Below are positions 37,938-47,600 of a stretch of 64,000 nucleotides of DNA, in pieces. The position numbers and the translations under genes were made by a program. The notes under the pieces were generated by a model. It made no database searches. It saw nothing but the letters and a program-made list of their open reading frames with translations, and was not told the origin of the DNA. Each line of letters opens with the position of its first letter. The stretch's first letter is position 1. The DNA lies in the NCBI RefSeq assembly GCF_000374065.1, contig NZ_KB893260.1, positions 30,873 through 94,872 of the forward strand. Direction: 5' to 3'. Origin of the DNA: Spirosoma luteum DSM 19990 (lineage in GTDB: Bacteria > Bacteroidota > Bacteroidia > Cytophagales > Spirosomataceae).

Positions 37938-40900
37938 ATGGATGGCTGTAAAGACATAAATAGCAGGCTGGACGTTACCCTCCAGCAACGTGTTGAGCAG
38001 GTCGTATCCGAACATAAAGACAGGGTGGCCGTACGGTTTGGTAAGCAGGAACTAACGTACCGGCAACTCAACGAAAGGGCAGACGCCCTTGCCCAGACAA
38101 TCCTGTTTACCGATCCGAATGCCGAGTGGATTGGGGTTAGTGCCACCCGCAATCTCGCGATGGTTATCGGCGTACTGGCTATTCTGAAAGCCGGTAAAGC
38201 TTACCTGCCCCTCGATCCAGCGTATCCTGACCTGCGTTTGCAGCAGATCATTGCCGATTCGGGCCTTGAAACGAGCGTAGCTACGGAAGCCGATGAAGCC
38301 CTGTTCAAGCGCCTGGGACTTCGGGTCATTGGGTCGGATAAGGAACCGATTTATTCGCCCCCTCAACCGGTTACCCACCAAACCAGCACGGCTTACGTAC
38401 TGTACACGTCCGGTTCTACCGGCAAACCCAAGGGCGTTTGCATGGGGCACAGTCCCCTTGTCAACCTCCTGCAATGGCAGGCAAAGCACTCAAAAGCTGG
38501 TACGGGTACCCGAACGCTTCAACTGGCTCCGTTAAGTTTCGATGTGTCGTTTCAGGAGATTTTTGCTACCCTGACTACGGGCGGAACGCTGGTGCTGGTA
38601 GATGAGTCACAGCGGCTGGACCTGAACGCGCTGTTACAGTTTATCGACGAACAGGAAATCAACCGGTTATTTCTGCCATTTGTGGCCCTACAGTACCTGG
38701 CAGAAGTGGCCGTAAACACCCACTGTTTTCCGGCTGGTTTGTTCGAGGTGATGACCGCTGGCGAACAGTTGAAGATTACTCCTCAGATTGCCGCGTTCTT
38801 TTCGGCCCTGCCCCAGTGCCTGTTGTTCAATCAGTACGGCCCTACGGAGTGCCACGTTGTTACCCAACTAACCCTGTCCGGTAATCCGGCTTCCTGGCCA
38901 CCGTTGCCCACCATCGGTTATCCGATTGACAAGGTCAATGTGTGGGTGGTGGATGAAAACATGAGTCCCTTGCCCGACGGCCAGACGGGGGAACTCTGCT
39001 TTGGCGGGGCCTGCCTGGCCGAAGGGTATCTCAATAATCCAGTACTGACAAAGGAGAAATTTACCGAGCTACAGTCGGCTGCCGATAGTTCGATACGTGT
39101 GTACAGGACTGGTGACCTGGGCCGGGTGCTGCCCGATGGGAGCATTGAGTTTTTAGGCCGTCGCGACGATCAGGTGAAAATTCGGGGGCACCGGGTGGAA
39201 CTGGGTGAGGTAGAAGTAATCATCAGCCAGCTACCGGCCGTCAGTCAGGCGGTGGTGGTGGCGCATAGCGGACCCGATGGCCAGAAACAACTGGTAGCCT
39301 ATATCGTGCCGGTAGAAGGAACTCCGCCACAAGCTGACTTTCGCACCCGGCTCGACCAGAAACTCCCCGATTACATGATGCCATCGGTTTTTATCTGGCT
39401 GGATGCACTGCCCAAAACCAGTAGCGGAAAAGTCGATAAAAAACGGTTGCCCGTACCGGATCGCACGCGGCCGGAGTTAACGGTTGCCTACCGCAAACCC
39501 CGGACGGAACTGGAACAGGCCATTGCCCGAATATGGTGCAGTGTACTCCAGATTGACCGGATTGGGCTGGATGATAATTTTTTTGAACTGGGCGGTAATT
39601 CCCTGCTGGCGCAAAAAACGATAGCGGCCCTGAAAGAACAGTCGCCTACTCTTTCCGTCATCAAGTTATACCAGTACCCGACCATTGCCGCCCTTGCTGA
39701 GTATATACAGCTTCTCAAAGGGGCAGGCCAGGGGCGTTTTGCCCAAACCGCAACAGGAAATCAGCCTGAAAAAGAAGTACGCCCTTCCCCGCATGCAGAC
39801 GTAGCCATAATTGGTATGGCGGGGCGTTTCCCGGGTGCCAGTACCATCGACGCGTTGTGGGATTTGCTGAAAGAAGGCCGGGAAACAACCCGCTTTTTTA
39901 CGGATAATGAACTGGACCCTTCCATACCGGCCGGTCTTAAAAATGATCCGCTTTACGTGAAAGCGCGGGGCGTTATCGACCAGGTCGACCAGTTTGATGC
40001 GCACTTTTTCGGCCTTTCACCCAACGTGGCTCAGCTCATGGACCCGCAGCAGCGCATCTTTCTGGAAATTGCCTGGGAAGCCCTGGAGCAAACAGGGTAC
40101 CTGCCGCAGCAGTATGCCGGTCGGGTGGGGGTATTTGCCGGGTGTGGGAACAATACATACTATCAGCATAACATACCGGGACACCAGGACCTGATCGACC
40201 AGATTGGTGCTTTTCAGGTAATGACCCTGAACGAAAAGGATTATATAGCCTCACGAACGGCGTACCAGTTAAACCTGAAAGGCCCGGCTGTGAGTGTGTA
40301 TTCGGCTTGTTCTACCTCGCTGCTGGCTATATCTCAGGCGGTGCAGAGTATTCGGAATGGGCAATGTGAGGTGGCACTGGCAGGAGGTGCCAGCATTACC
40401 ACGCCCGTAAATAGTGGGCATCTGTACCAGGAAGGGGCCATGCTGAGTCAGGACGGCCATTGCCGGTCGTTCGATGCCGACGCCCGGGGAACTGTTTTCA
40501 GCGATGGAGCGGGCGTTGTGCTGCTGAAAAGCCGGGAAGCCGCCGAGCGGGATGGCGATACGATTTACGCCGTTATCAAAGGGATTGGGGTCAATAATGA
40601 TGGGGGAGGGAAAGGAAGTTTTACGGCTCCCAGCGCCGAAGGGCAGGCGGGTGCCATTGCGATGGCGATAGCCGACGCCCAAATCGACCCTGCCACCATC
40701 AGCTACGTAGAAGCGCACGGAACGGCCACACCCCTGGGTGATCCGATAGAGATTGACGGACTGATTCAGGCTTTTGGTGACCAACCCATCAACCAGTACT
40801 GCGCCATTGGCTCCATCAAGAGCAACATGGGGCATTTGACCCAGGCGGCTGGCGTGGCTGGACTCATTAAAACCACCCTGGCATTATACCACCGGCAGAT

Positions 40901-43900
40901 TCCTGCGTCAATCAATTTTTCGACCCCAAACCCGGCTATTGACTTTGCCAATAGTCCTTTTTTTGTCAATACCCGATTAACCGACTGGCAACCCGAACCC
41001 AGTCAACAGGAAAATCTGCGTCGGGCCGGGGTGAGTTCGTTTGGCGTGGGCGGGACCAACGTACACGTAATACTGGAAGAGTTTCTCAATCCGGAACCCA
41101 TAACTAACGCCGGAAGACCGGTTCAGCTGGTTACATGGTCGGCGAAATCAGCCGCCAGCCTGGACACTTACGCGCAGTGTCTGGCCAATTTTGCCGGAAA
41201 GACATCCGAACTGGACCTGGTTGATGTTGCCTTTACCCTGCAAACGACCCGCGCCCCGTTTATGCATCGTCAGTTTGTGGTGGCGTCTAGGCTGGTGGAA
41301 CTACAGGATAAACTATCGGCCGAAAAAGGAACGTCACCAGCCGTGAAAACCGGGAGTCGGCCCGACGAGGTGGCTTTTCTGTTTCCCGGTCAGGGTGCGC
41401 AGTACCTGAACATGGGACGCGGGCTGTACGCGCACGAAGCGGTATACCGGCAGGCTGTTGACACCTGCGCCGAGCAGTTGCTGCCCCACCTGGGTACGGA
41501 TATCCGGTGGGTCATGTACCCGGAAACGGTGGATTTAGACGCGGAGCAGCGACTGAAAAACACGCGTTACACGCAACCCGCCCTGTTCGTGACGGAATAC
41601 GCACTGGCGCGGTTGTGGATGAGTTGGGGCATCCAGCCAACCCTGTTTTGCGGGCACAGCATCGGTGAGTTCGTGGCGGCCCACCTGGCGGGTGTTTTCT
41701 CCCTGTCGGATGCGCTGACCCTGATAGCCACCCGCGGGAAGCTGGTGAGTGAACAACCACGGGGCAGTATGCTATCGGTCAGGATGTCGGCTGACCAGGT
41801 TGCCCCGCTGATGACGCCTGATCTTTCGCTGGCAGCTATCAACAGTCATAAATTATGCGTGGTGGCAGGCCCTGATGAGCACATCGCCGATTTTGCGCGC
41901 CTGCTGGACGAACAGGAAATCCCCAATCAACCGCTTTCGACCAGTCACGCCTTTCACTCAGCCATGATGGACCCTATCGTGGCTGAGTTTGCGGAGGTAG
42001 TAGCGGGTGTTACCCTGAATCGGTCCCAAATGCCGGTTGTCTCGACCGTGAGTGGTACCTGGATGACCGACGCCCAGGCTACCGACCCGCATTACTGGGC
42101 CAAGCATCTACGCGACACGGTACGTTTTTCAGACGCACTGGATACTATTTTTACGCTGGGTCACCCACTTCTGCTGGAGGTAGGGCCGGGGCACGTTATG
42201 GCCACACTGGCCCGGCAGCAGGCGGGTAAAAAACCGATAACGGTGCTGGCCGGTATTCCTGATATGCCCGATTGGAAAGCCGATTGCCAGTCGATGCTGA
42301 CCACGCTTGGGTTATTGTATCAGAACGGAATAGACCCGGACTGGGCTGGGTTTTACGCGGGCCAGCAACGGAAAAAAGTGACCGTGCCTACGTACGCCTT
42401 CACTAAAAAAAGATGCTGGCTCGATCCGGTAAGTCCGCCGGTGTCAGACCGCGAAGTTAATTTAACGCCGGTTGTAGCCACACATTTACTAAATTCAGCC
42501 CATGGATTGACGCAGCAGGGAGTCATAGTGCCCGATCAGAACACACCAATCGTTATGCGAAAACATACCTTAATCCACACAGTAAATCAGCTGCTGGAGG
42601 AGGCTTCCGGTATTGAGATGGACGGCGTAGCACCCGATACCAGTTTTCTTGAAATCGGACTGGATTCACTTCTGTTGACGCAGGTAGCCCTGACACTAAA
42701 AAAAGAATTTGGGGTGCCCATCACGTTCCGGCAGCTAACAAACGACTATACCTCGCCTGAGCAGTTGGCTGACTACCTCGATCAGATACTCCCGGCCGAG
42801 CCTCAGCAACCCGTGCAGCCGCCCGTATCTGTTCCGTATGGGGCATCGGTTACGCAACCAGCCACAGCGGCTGTCAATCCGGCGCTGGACCTGATAGCCC
42901 AGCAAATTCAGCTACTGGCCAAACAGATTGAACTGCTGCAGGCGGGTAACGCACCAGTTACATTACCGACCCCAGCACCCATTGCGCCGGTAAATGGCGT
43001 GATGAAAAGCCGTTCGAATGGTCATGCCGTGGCCGATACGGCAGACCTGACACCGGAAGAGACGGTAGAGCTTAAAAAGCCGTTCGGGGCAACGGCCCGT
43101 ATCGATCGGCAGGGGTCGGCACTGAGCGATACCCAACAGAAATTTATCCGGCAGCTAACCGAACGGTATAACGGCAAAACTGCGAAGAGCAAAGCATACG
43201 CGCAGCAACACCGTGCCCGGATGGCTGACCCGCGCGTGGTGTCGGGCTTCAGACCTTATACGAAAGAACTGGTGTATCCGCTGGTTGTGAATCGGTCGGC
43301 AGGTAGTCATCTTTGGGACATTGACGGTAACGAGTACATCGATGCCCTGAATGGTTTCGGTTCAAACATGTTTGGCTACCAGCCCGACTGGTTGAAAGAA
43401 ACCCTCCACGCCCAGATTGAACTGGGTTTTGAGGTAGGGCCACAGCACGAACTGGCGGGCGATGTGAGTCAGCTCATTTGCGACCTGACCGGTGCCGACC
43501 GGGCTGCTTTGTGCAACACGGGTTCCGAAGCGGTACTGGGTGCCATGCGAATAGCCCGAACCGTAACGGGGCGGTCGTTGATTGTGGCGTTCTCCGGCTC
43601 GTACCACGGCATTGTGGATGAGGTACTGGTTCGGGGTACCAAAAAATTGAAGTCATTTCCGGCGGCTCCCGGTATTATGCCCGAATCGGTGCAGAACATG
43701 CTGATTCTGGACTACGGCTCCGACGAAAGCCTCCGGATTATTCGCGAGCGGGCGCATGAACTGGCCGCCGTGCTGGTAGAACCGGTCCAAAGCCGCCGAC
43801 CCGAGTTTGTGCCCGTCGAGTTTTTAAAACAGGTACGTGCCGTAACCGAAGCATCGGGCACCGTGCTGATTTTTGATGAGGTAATTACCGGTTTTCGGGC

Positions 43901-44627
43901 TCATCCCGGTGGAACCCAGGCCCTGTTTGGCATCAAAGCCGACCTGGGCACGTACGGAAAAGTAGTGGGAGCGGGCCTGCCCATTGGGGTTATTGCGGGC
44001 AAAAGGGCGTTCATGGATGCGCTGGATGGCGGCTTCTGGCAGTATGGCGATGCCTCCGTGCCCGAGGTGGGCGTTACCTATTTTGCGGGTACGTTCGTCC
44101 GGCATCCGCTGGCACTGGCCGCTGCCAAAGCATCTCTGACCTATATGAAGGAGCGTGGCCCGCAACTGCAGGAAGACCTCACCCGGAAAACTACCCGGCT
44201 TGCCAATGAACTGAATGCGGTACTTTCTCAGTGGAAACTGCCGCTGGTAGTGGTTCATTTTGGCTCACTCTGGAAGATAAAATTTACTGAAGAAGTCGTT
44301 TACGGAGAGCTCTTATTTACTTTGATGCGGGATAAAGGCATTCATATCTGGGATGGTTTTCCCTGCTTTTTGACCGAAGCGCACACCTACGCTGAAGTAG
44401 ATACGATAATCCGTCAGTTTACAGAAAGTATCCAGGAATTGATAAACGCTGGTTTTTTTTGGAAAGAAACGTCAGTAACCGAAAAAAGCCCCGGAAGTGG
44501 TGCGGATTTTGCTCGGTTTATACCACCTGCCGATGCCAAACTAGGGCGTGATGTGGATGGTAACCCGGCCTGGTTTGTTCCTAACCCAGCCCTGCCAGGT
44601 AAATACCTACAGGTTAAATTAAATTGA
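37938..44627 (+). CDS. hybrid NRPS-PKS: A-PCP-KS-AT-ACP-aminotransferase
   Basis: The 2229-aa protein starts directly with an adenylation domain (A3 LYTSGSTGKPKG near 155, A5 NQYGPTE near 298, A10 SSGKVDKKRLP near 495). A PCP follows (GGNS, Ser555). A ketosynthase spans ~620-1040 with Cys791 (SACSTS), His927 (EAHGTATPLG) and His966 (NMGH). An acyltransferase spans ~1145-1440 with Ser1241 (GHSIGE) and HAFH at 1337-1340, which indicates malonyl-CoA. An ACP (GLDSLLL, Ser1577) is followed by a PLP-dependent aminotransferase (~1735-2190, Lys2008 in YGKVVGAG, related to glutamate-1-semialdehyde aminotransferase). No KR, DH or ER is present. The tail GRDVDGNPAWFVPNP is a linker seen after such aminotransferases. 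Predicted product is a beta-amino acyl thioester passed to the next protein. No starter condensation domain exists, so this is an initiation module. Confidence 0.93.
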   Translation: MDGCKDINSRLDVTLQQRVEQVVSEHKDRVAVRFGKQELTYRQLNERADALAQTILFTDPNAEWIGVSATRNLAMVIGVLAILKAGKAYLPLDPAYPDLRLQQIIADSGLETSVATEADEALFKRLGLRVIGSDKEPIYSPPQPVTHQTSTAYVLYTSGSTGKPKGVCMGHSPLVNLLQWQAKHSKAGTGTRTLQLAPLSFDVSFQEIFATLTTGGTLVLVDESQRLDLNALLQFIDEQEINRLFLPFVALQYLAEVAVNTHCFPAGLFEVMTAGEQLKITPQIAAFFSALPQCLLFNQYGPTECHVVTQLTLSGNPASWPPLPTIGYPIDKVNVWVVDENMSPLPDGQTGELCFGGACLAEGYLNNPVLTKEKFTELQSAADSSIRVYRTGDLGRVLPDGSIEFLGRRDDQVKIRGHRVELGEVEVIISQLPAVSQAVVVAHSGPDGQKQLVAYIVPVEGTPPQADFRTRLDQKLPDYMMPSVFIWLDALPKTSSGKVDKKRLPVPDRTRPELTVAYRKPRTELEQAIARIWCSVLQIDRIGLDDNFFELGGNSLLAQKTIAALKEQSPTLSVIKLYQYPTIAALAEYIQLLKGAGQGRFAQTATGNQPEKEVRPSPHADVAIIGMAGRFPGASTIDALWDLLKEGRETTRFFTDNELDPSIPAGLKNDPLYVKARGVIDQVDQFDAHFFGLSPNVAQLMDPQQRIFLEIAWEALEQTGYLPQQYAGRVGVFAGCGNNTYYQHNIPGHQDLIDQIGAFQVMTLNEKDYIASRTAYQLNLKGPAVSVYSACSTSLLAISQAVQSIRNGQCEVALAGGASITTPVNSGHLYQEGAMLSQDGHCRSFDADARGTVFSDGAGVVLLKSREAAERDGDTIYAVIKGIGVNNDGGGKGSFTAPSAEGQAGAIAMAIADAQIDPATISYVEAHGTATPLGDPIEIDGLIQAFGDQPINQYCAIGSIKSNMGHLTQAAGVAGLIKTTLALYHRQIPASINFSTPNPAIDFANSPFFVNTRLTDWQPEPSQQENLRRAGVSSFGVGGTNVHVILEEFLNPEPITNAGRPVQLVTWSAKSAASLDTYAQCLANFAGKTSELDLVDVAFTLQTTRAPFMHRQFVVASRLVELQDKLSAEKGTSPAVKTGSRPDEVAFLFPGQGAQYLNMGRGLYAHEAVYRQAVDTCAEQLLPHLGTDIRWVMYPETVDLDAEQRLKNTRYTQPALFVTEYALARLWMSWGIQPTLFCGHSIGEFVAAHLAGVFSLSDALTLIATRGKLVSEQPRGSMLSVRMSADQVAPLMTPDLSLAAINSHKLCVVAGPDEHIADFARLLDEQEIPNQPLSTSHAFHSAMMDPIVAEFAEVVAGVTLNRSQMPVVSTVSGTWMTDAQATDPHYWAKHLRDTVRFSDALDTIFTLGHPLLLEVGPGHVMATLARQQAGKKPITVLAGIPDMPDWKADCQSMLTTLGLLYQNGIDPDWAGFYAGQQRKKVTVPTYAFTKKRCWLDPVSPPVSDREVNLTPVVATHLLNSAHGLTQQGVIVPDQNTPIVMRKHTLIHTVNQLLEEASGIEMDGVAPDTSFLEIGLDSLLLTQVALTLKKEFGVPITFRQLTNDYTSPEQLADYLDQILPAEPQQPVQPPVSVPYGASVTQPATAAVNPALDLIAQQIQLLAKQIELLQAGNAPVTLPTPAPIAPVNGVMKSRSNGHAVADTADLTPEETVELKKPFGATARIDRQGSALSDTQQKFIRQLTERYNGKTAKSKAYAQQHRARMADPRVVSGFRPYTKELVYPLVVNRSAGSHLWDIDGNEYIDALNGFGSNMFGYQPDWLKETLHAQIELGFEVGPQHELAGDVSQLICDLTGADRAALCNTGSEAVLGAMRIARTVTGRSLIVAFSGSYHGIVDEVLVRGTKKLKSFPAAPGIMPESVQNMLILDYGSDESLRIIRERAHELAAVLVEPVQSRRPEFVPVEFLKQVRAVTEASGTVLIFDEVITGFRAHPGGTQALFGIKADLGTYGKVVGAGLPIGVIAGKRAFMDALDGGFWQYGDASVPEVGVTYFAGTFVRHPLALAAAKASLTYMKERGPQLQEDLTRKTTRLANELNAVLSQWKLPLVVVHFGSLWKIKFTEEVVYGELLFTLMRDKGIHIWDGFPCFLTEAHTYAEVDTIIRQFTESIQELINAGFFWKETSVTEKSPGSGADFARFIPPADAKLGRDVDGNPAWFVPNPALPGKYLQVKLN

Positions 44628-44633
44628 GTACGG

Positions 44634-47600
44634 ATGACGGAAAGCACTACAAACGAACAGTTTATTGCGGTTGACTTCGATCCGTTTGCCGGTCCGGCCA
44701 TCCTTAGTCTGGCACCCGCTACCGAGTCGCAAACGGAAATATGGACCTCCTGTCAGCTTGGTACTGATGATGCTAACCGCGCTTACAACGAGTCCTGTTC
44801 GCTTCGGCTTACCGGACTTCTGCAACGGGAGGCTTTCGAGAAAGCGTTTGAGGAACTGGTACGCAGGCACGAAGGATTACGCACGGCATTTAGTGCAGAC
44901 GGGCTTCAAATGGTTGTTTTTCAGGATGTGTCGGTCCCCATTGCCTGGATAGACTGTTCGGATCGACCCGGTCCCGAAGGGGAGGAATGCGTGCGGGAAT
45001 ACACCCTGCAGGATGCGCACCACCTGTTCGACCTCACGTTCGGACCGTTGATTAAGGCAAGTCTCATCCGGTTGTCGGACACGGTACACCACTTTACCCT
45101 CACGGCCCACCACATCGTTTGTGATGGCTGGTCGGTCGGGGTTATTCTGCAGGACCTGAGCGTTCTCTACTCCGCGTATGCCCAGAATCGTACGCCTATC
45201 CTGGCGGCAGCTCCCTCGCTGCTGGCGTATGCGCTTGAGGAACAGGCGTACATGGCTAGTGCCGAGTATCGGGAAGTTGAGCAATTCTGGCTTAACCAAT
45301 ACCAGGGTTCAGTGCTGGTGTTGGACCTGCCAACCGACTTTGCCCGGCCGCGGGTTCGTTCGTATGCCGGTAACCGGCTGGATCTTCCGCTGGCAGATTC
45401 CCTGGTGCGGGGCATCAAAGGCGTGGGTATCAAGGCAGGGTGTAGTTTCGTTACTACCCTGATGGCCGCCTTTGAGGTACTGCTGCATCGGCTTACTGAT
45501 CAGACAGATATTGTGCTGGGGCTACCCGCGGCCGGACAGTCGGCAACGGGTATGGCGGGCCTGGTAGGGCATTGTGTCAATTTACTGCCTTTGCGGAGCC
45601 AGCCCGCCGGAGACAAGACTTTCCTGGCCTTTCTGGGTGAGCGAAAACTGGGCCTGTTAGACGCGCTGGAGCACCAGCGATTAACCTTCGGGCGGTTGCT
45701 GAAAAAATTGCCCATCAAGCGCGACATAGCGCGGCTTCCCCTGGTGCCCGTCGTGTTCAACGTTGATATTGGTATGGATAACGGCGTTGTTTTTTACGGA
45801 CTGGAACACCAGCTCATCAGCAATCCGAGAGCCTTCGAAACCTTCGAATTATCGCTGAATGCGAGCGGGTCGGAGCAGAAACTGGTGCTGGAGTGGTCGT
45901 ACAATACCCAGTTATTCGAGGCTAAAACGATACGCACGATTCACGGGCAGTTCGAACAGCTGCTAATGCATATTATTGACTCGCCAACGGTGCGCCTGGG
46001 CGACATTCTGGTGGGGAGTAGCCAGCCTGTACACTCGCTGGATATGCCCTGGAATAACACCCAGGTCGATTTTCCGGCGGAGAAATCCCTGCACGTTCTT
46101 TTCAGCGAAACCGCCCGTAAATTTCCCGACAACACCGCTCTCCGGTTTGGGAGCAGCACCCTTACGTATCGGGCGCTGAATGAAAAAGCCAGTCAGTTTG
46201 CTTACCTGTTGATGGAGCAGGGCGTAAAGCCTGGTCAGCGCATTGGTATGGCCGTCGAACGGTCGCTCGAGTTGCTGGTAACCATGCTGGCCATCCTGAA
46301 AACGGGTGCTGCCTACGTTCCCCTTGACCCCCTGCACCCGACCGACCGGCTTGAGTTTATCCTGGCCGACTCGGCCTGTCCGATTCTGATTGTGTCGCGC
46401 TCGCAGCAGGGCCGGTTCAAATCACCCCAGCGTGAACTCGTTATCGAAACCGTCTGGCCTACGTTGGCCAACTACCCAACCACCGATCCGCCCGTGCCCT
46501 CTTCCGGCAATGATCTGATGTATGTACTGTACACATCGGGCACCACCGGTCGGCCCAAAGGGGTACAAACCAAACAAAACGGCGTGGTTAACGTGCTGCT
46601 GAGCGTACAGAAAAAACCGGGACTGCTTCCGGCCGACAAAACAATAGCGCTGGCTACGGTTACGTTTGACCTGGCCACGGTAGAAATTTATACGCCTTTG
46701 CTGGCGGGGGCCGAGTTGATTCTGGTCGATAACGCGACGAGCCGGAATGGCGAGCAACTGGCCGATCTAATCGCTACTCAGGAGGTCACCTTTATTCAGG
46801 CTACCCCGGCAACGCTGCGTATGCTGTGGGAAGCGGGCTGGCGGGGGAGCAAAAAGCTGGTTGTTATTTCCTGCGCCGAAGCCCTGCCGATGGATCTGGC
46901 CCGCAAGCTGATGGAATCGTGTCGCTCCCTGTGGAACTTCTACGGGCCTACCGAAACCACGATTTACGCCACAGGCATTCAGATTTTACCCACCGATGAA
47001 TCCATTACCATTGGTCGGCCAATCGATAATACCCAGGTGTACATACTGGATGAGCAGTTACGGGCACTGCCACCCGGCAAGGCGGGCGAGATTGGCATTG
47101 CGGGTGTGGGGCTGGCCATCGGCTACCTGAACCAGGCTCAGCTGACCGCCGAGAAATTTATTGATTTCCCTCTGGCAGATGGTGCGTCTGTCCGGCTTTA
47201 CCGGACCGGCGATTTAGGGCGGTTCGATACCACCGGGGCCATTCATTACCTGGGTCGCATTGACCAGCAGGTGAAAATCCGGGGTCACCGGATTGAAGTG
47301 GCCGAAATTGAACACCATCTGCTGAAGCAGGCAGGCGTGAAAAATGCGGTCGTTATTGCCCGGGAAGATACACCGGGCGACCAGCGGCTGGTGGCTTACA
47401 TTGTTCCCGGTCAGTATATCAGTGACCAGGAAGCCCAAATTGGCTTGTGGCGACAAGGCATTCGGCAGGTGCTGCCCGATTATATGCTGCCCAATAATTT
47501 TGTTCTGCTGGAAGCACTACCCGTTACCGCGAACGGGAAAATCGATAAAAAGGCGTTGCCCCAGCCTGGCACCCGCGTTCAGACTCAGCAGCAGGCTACC

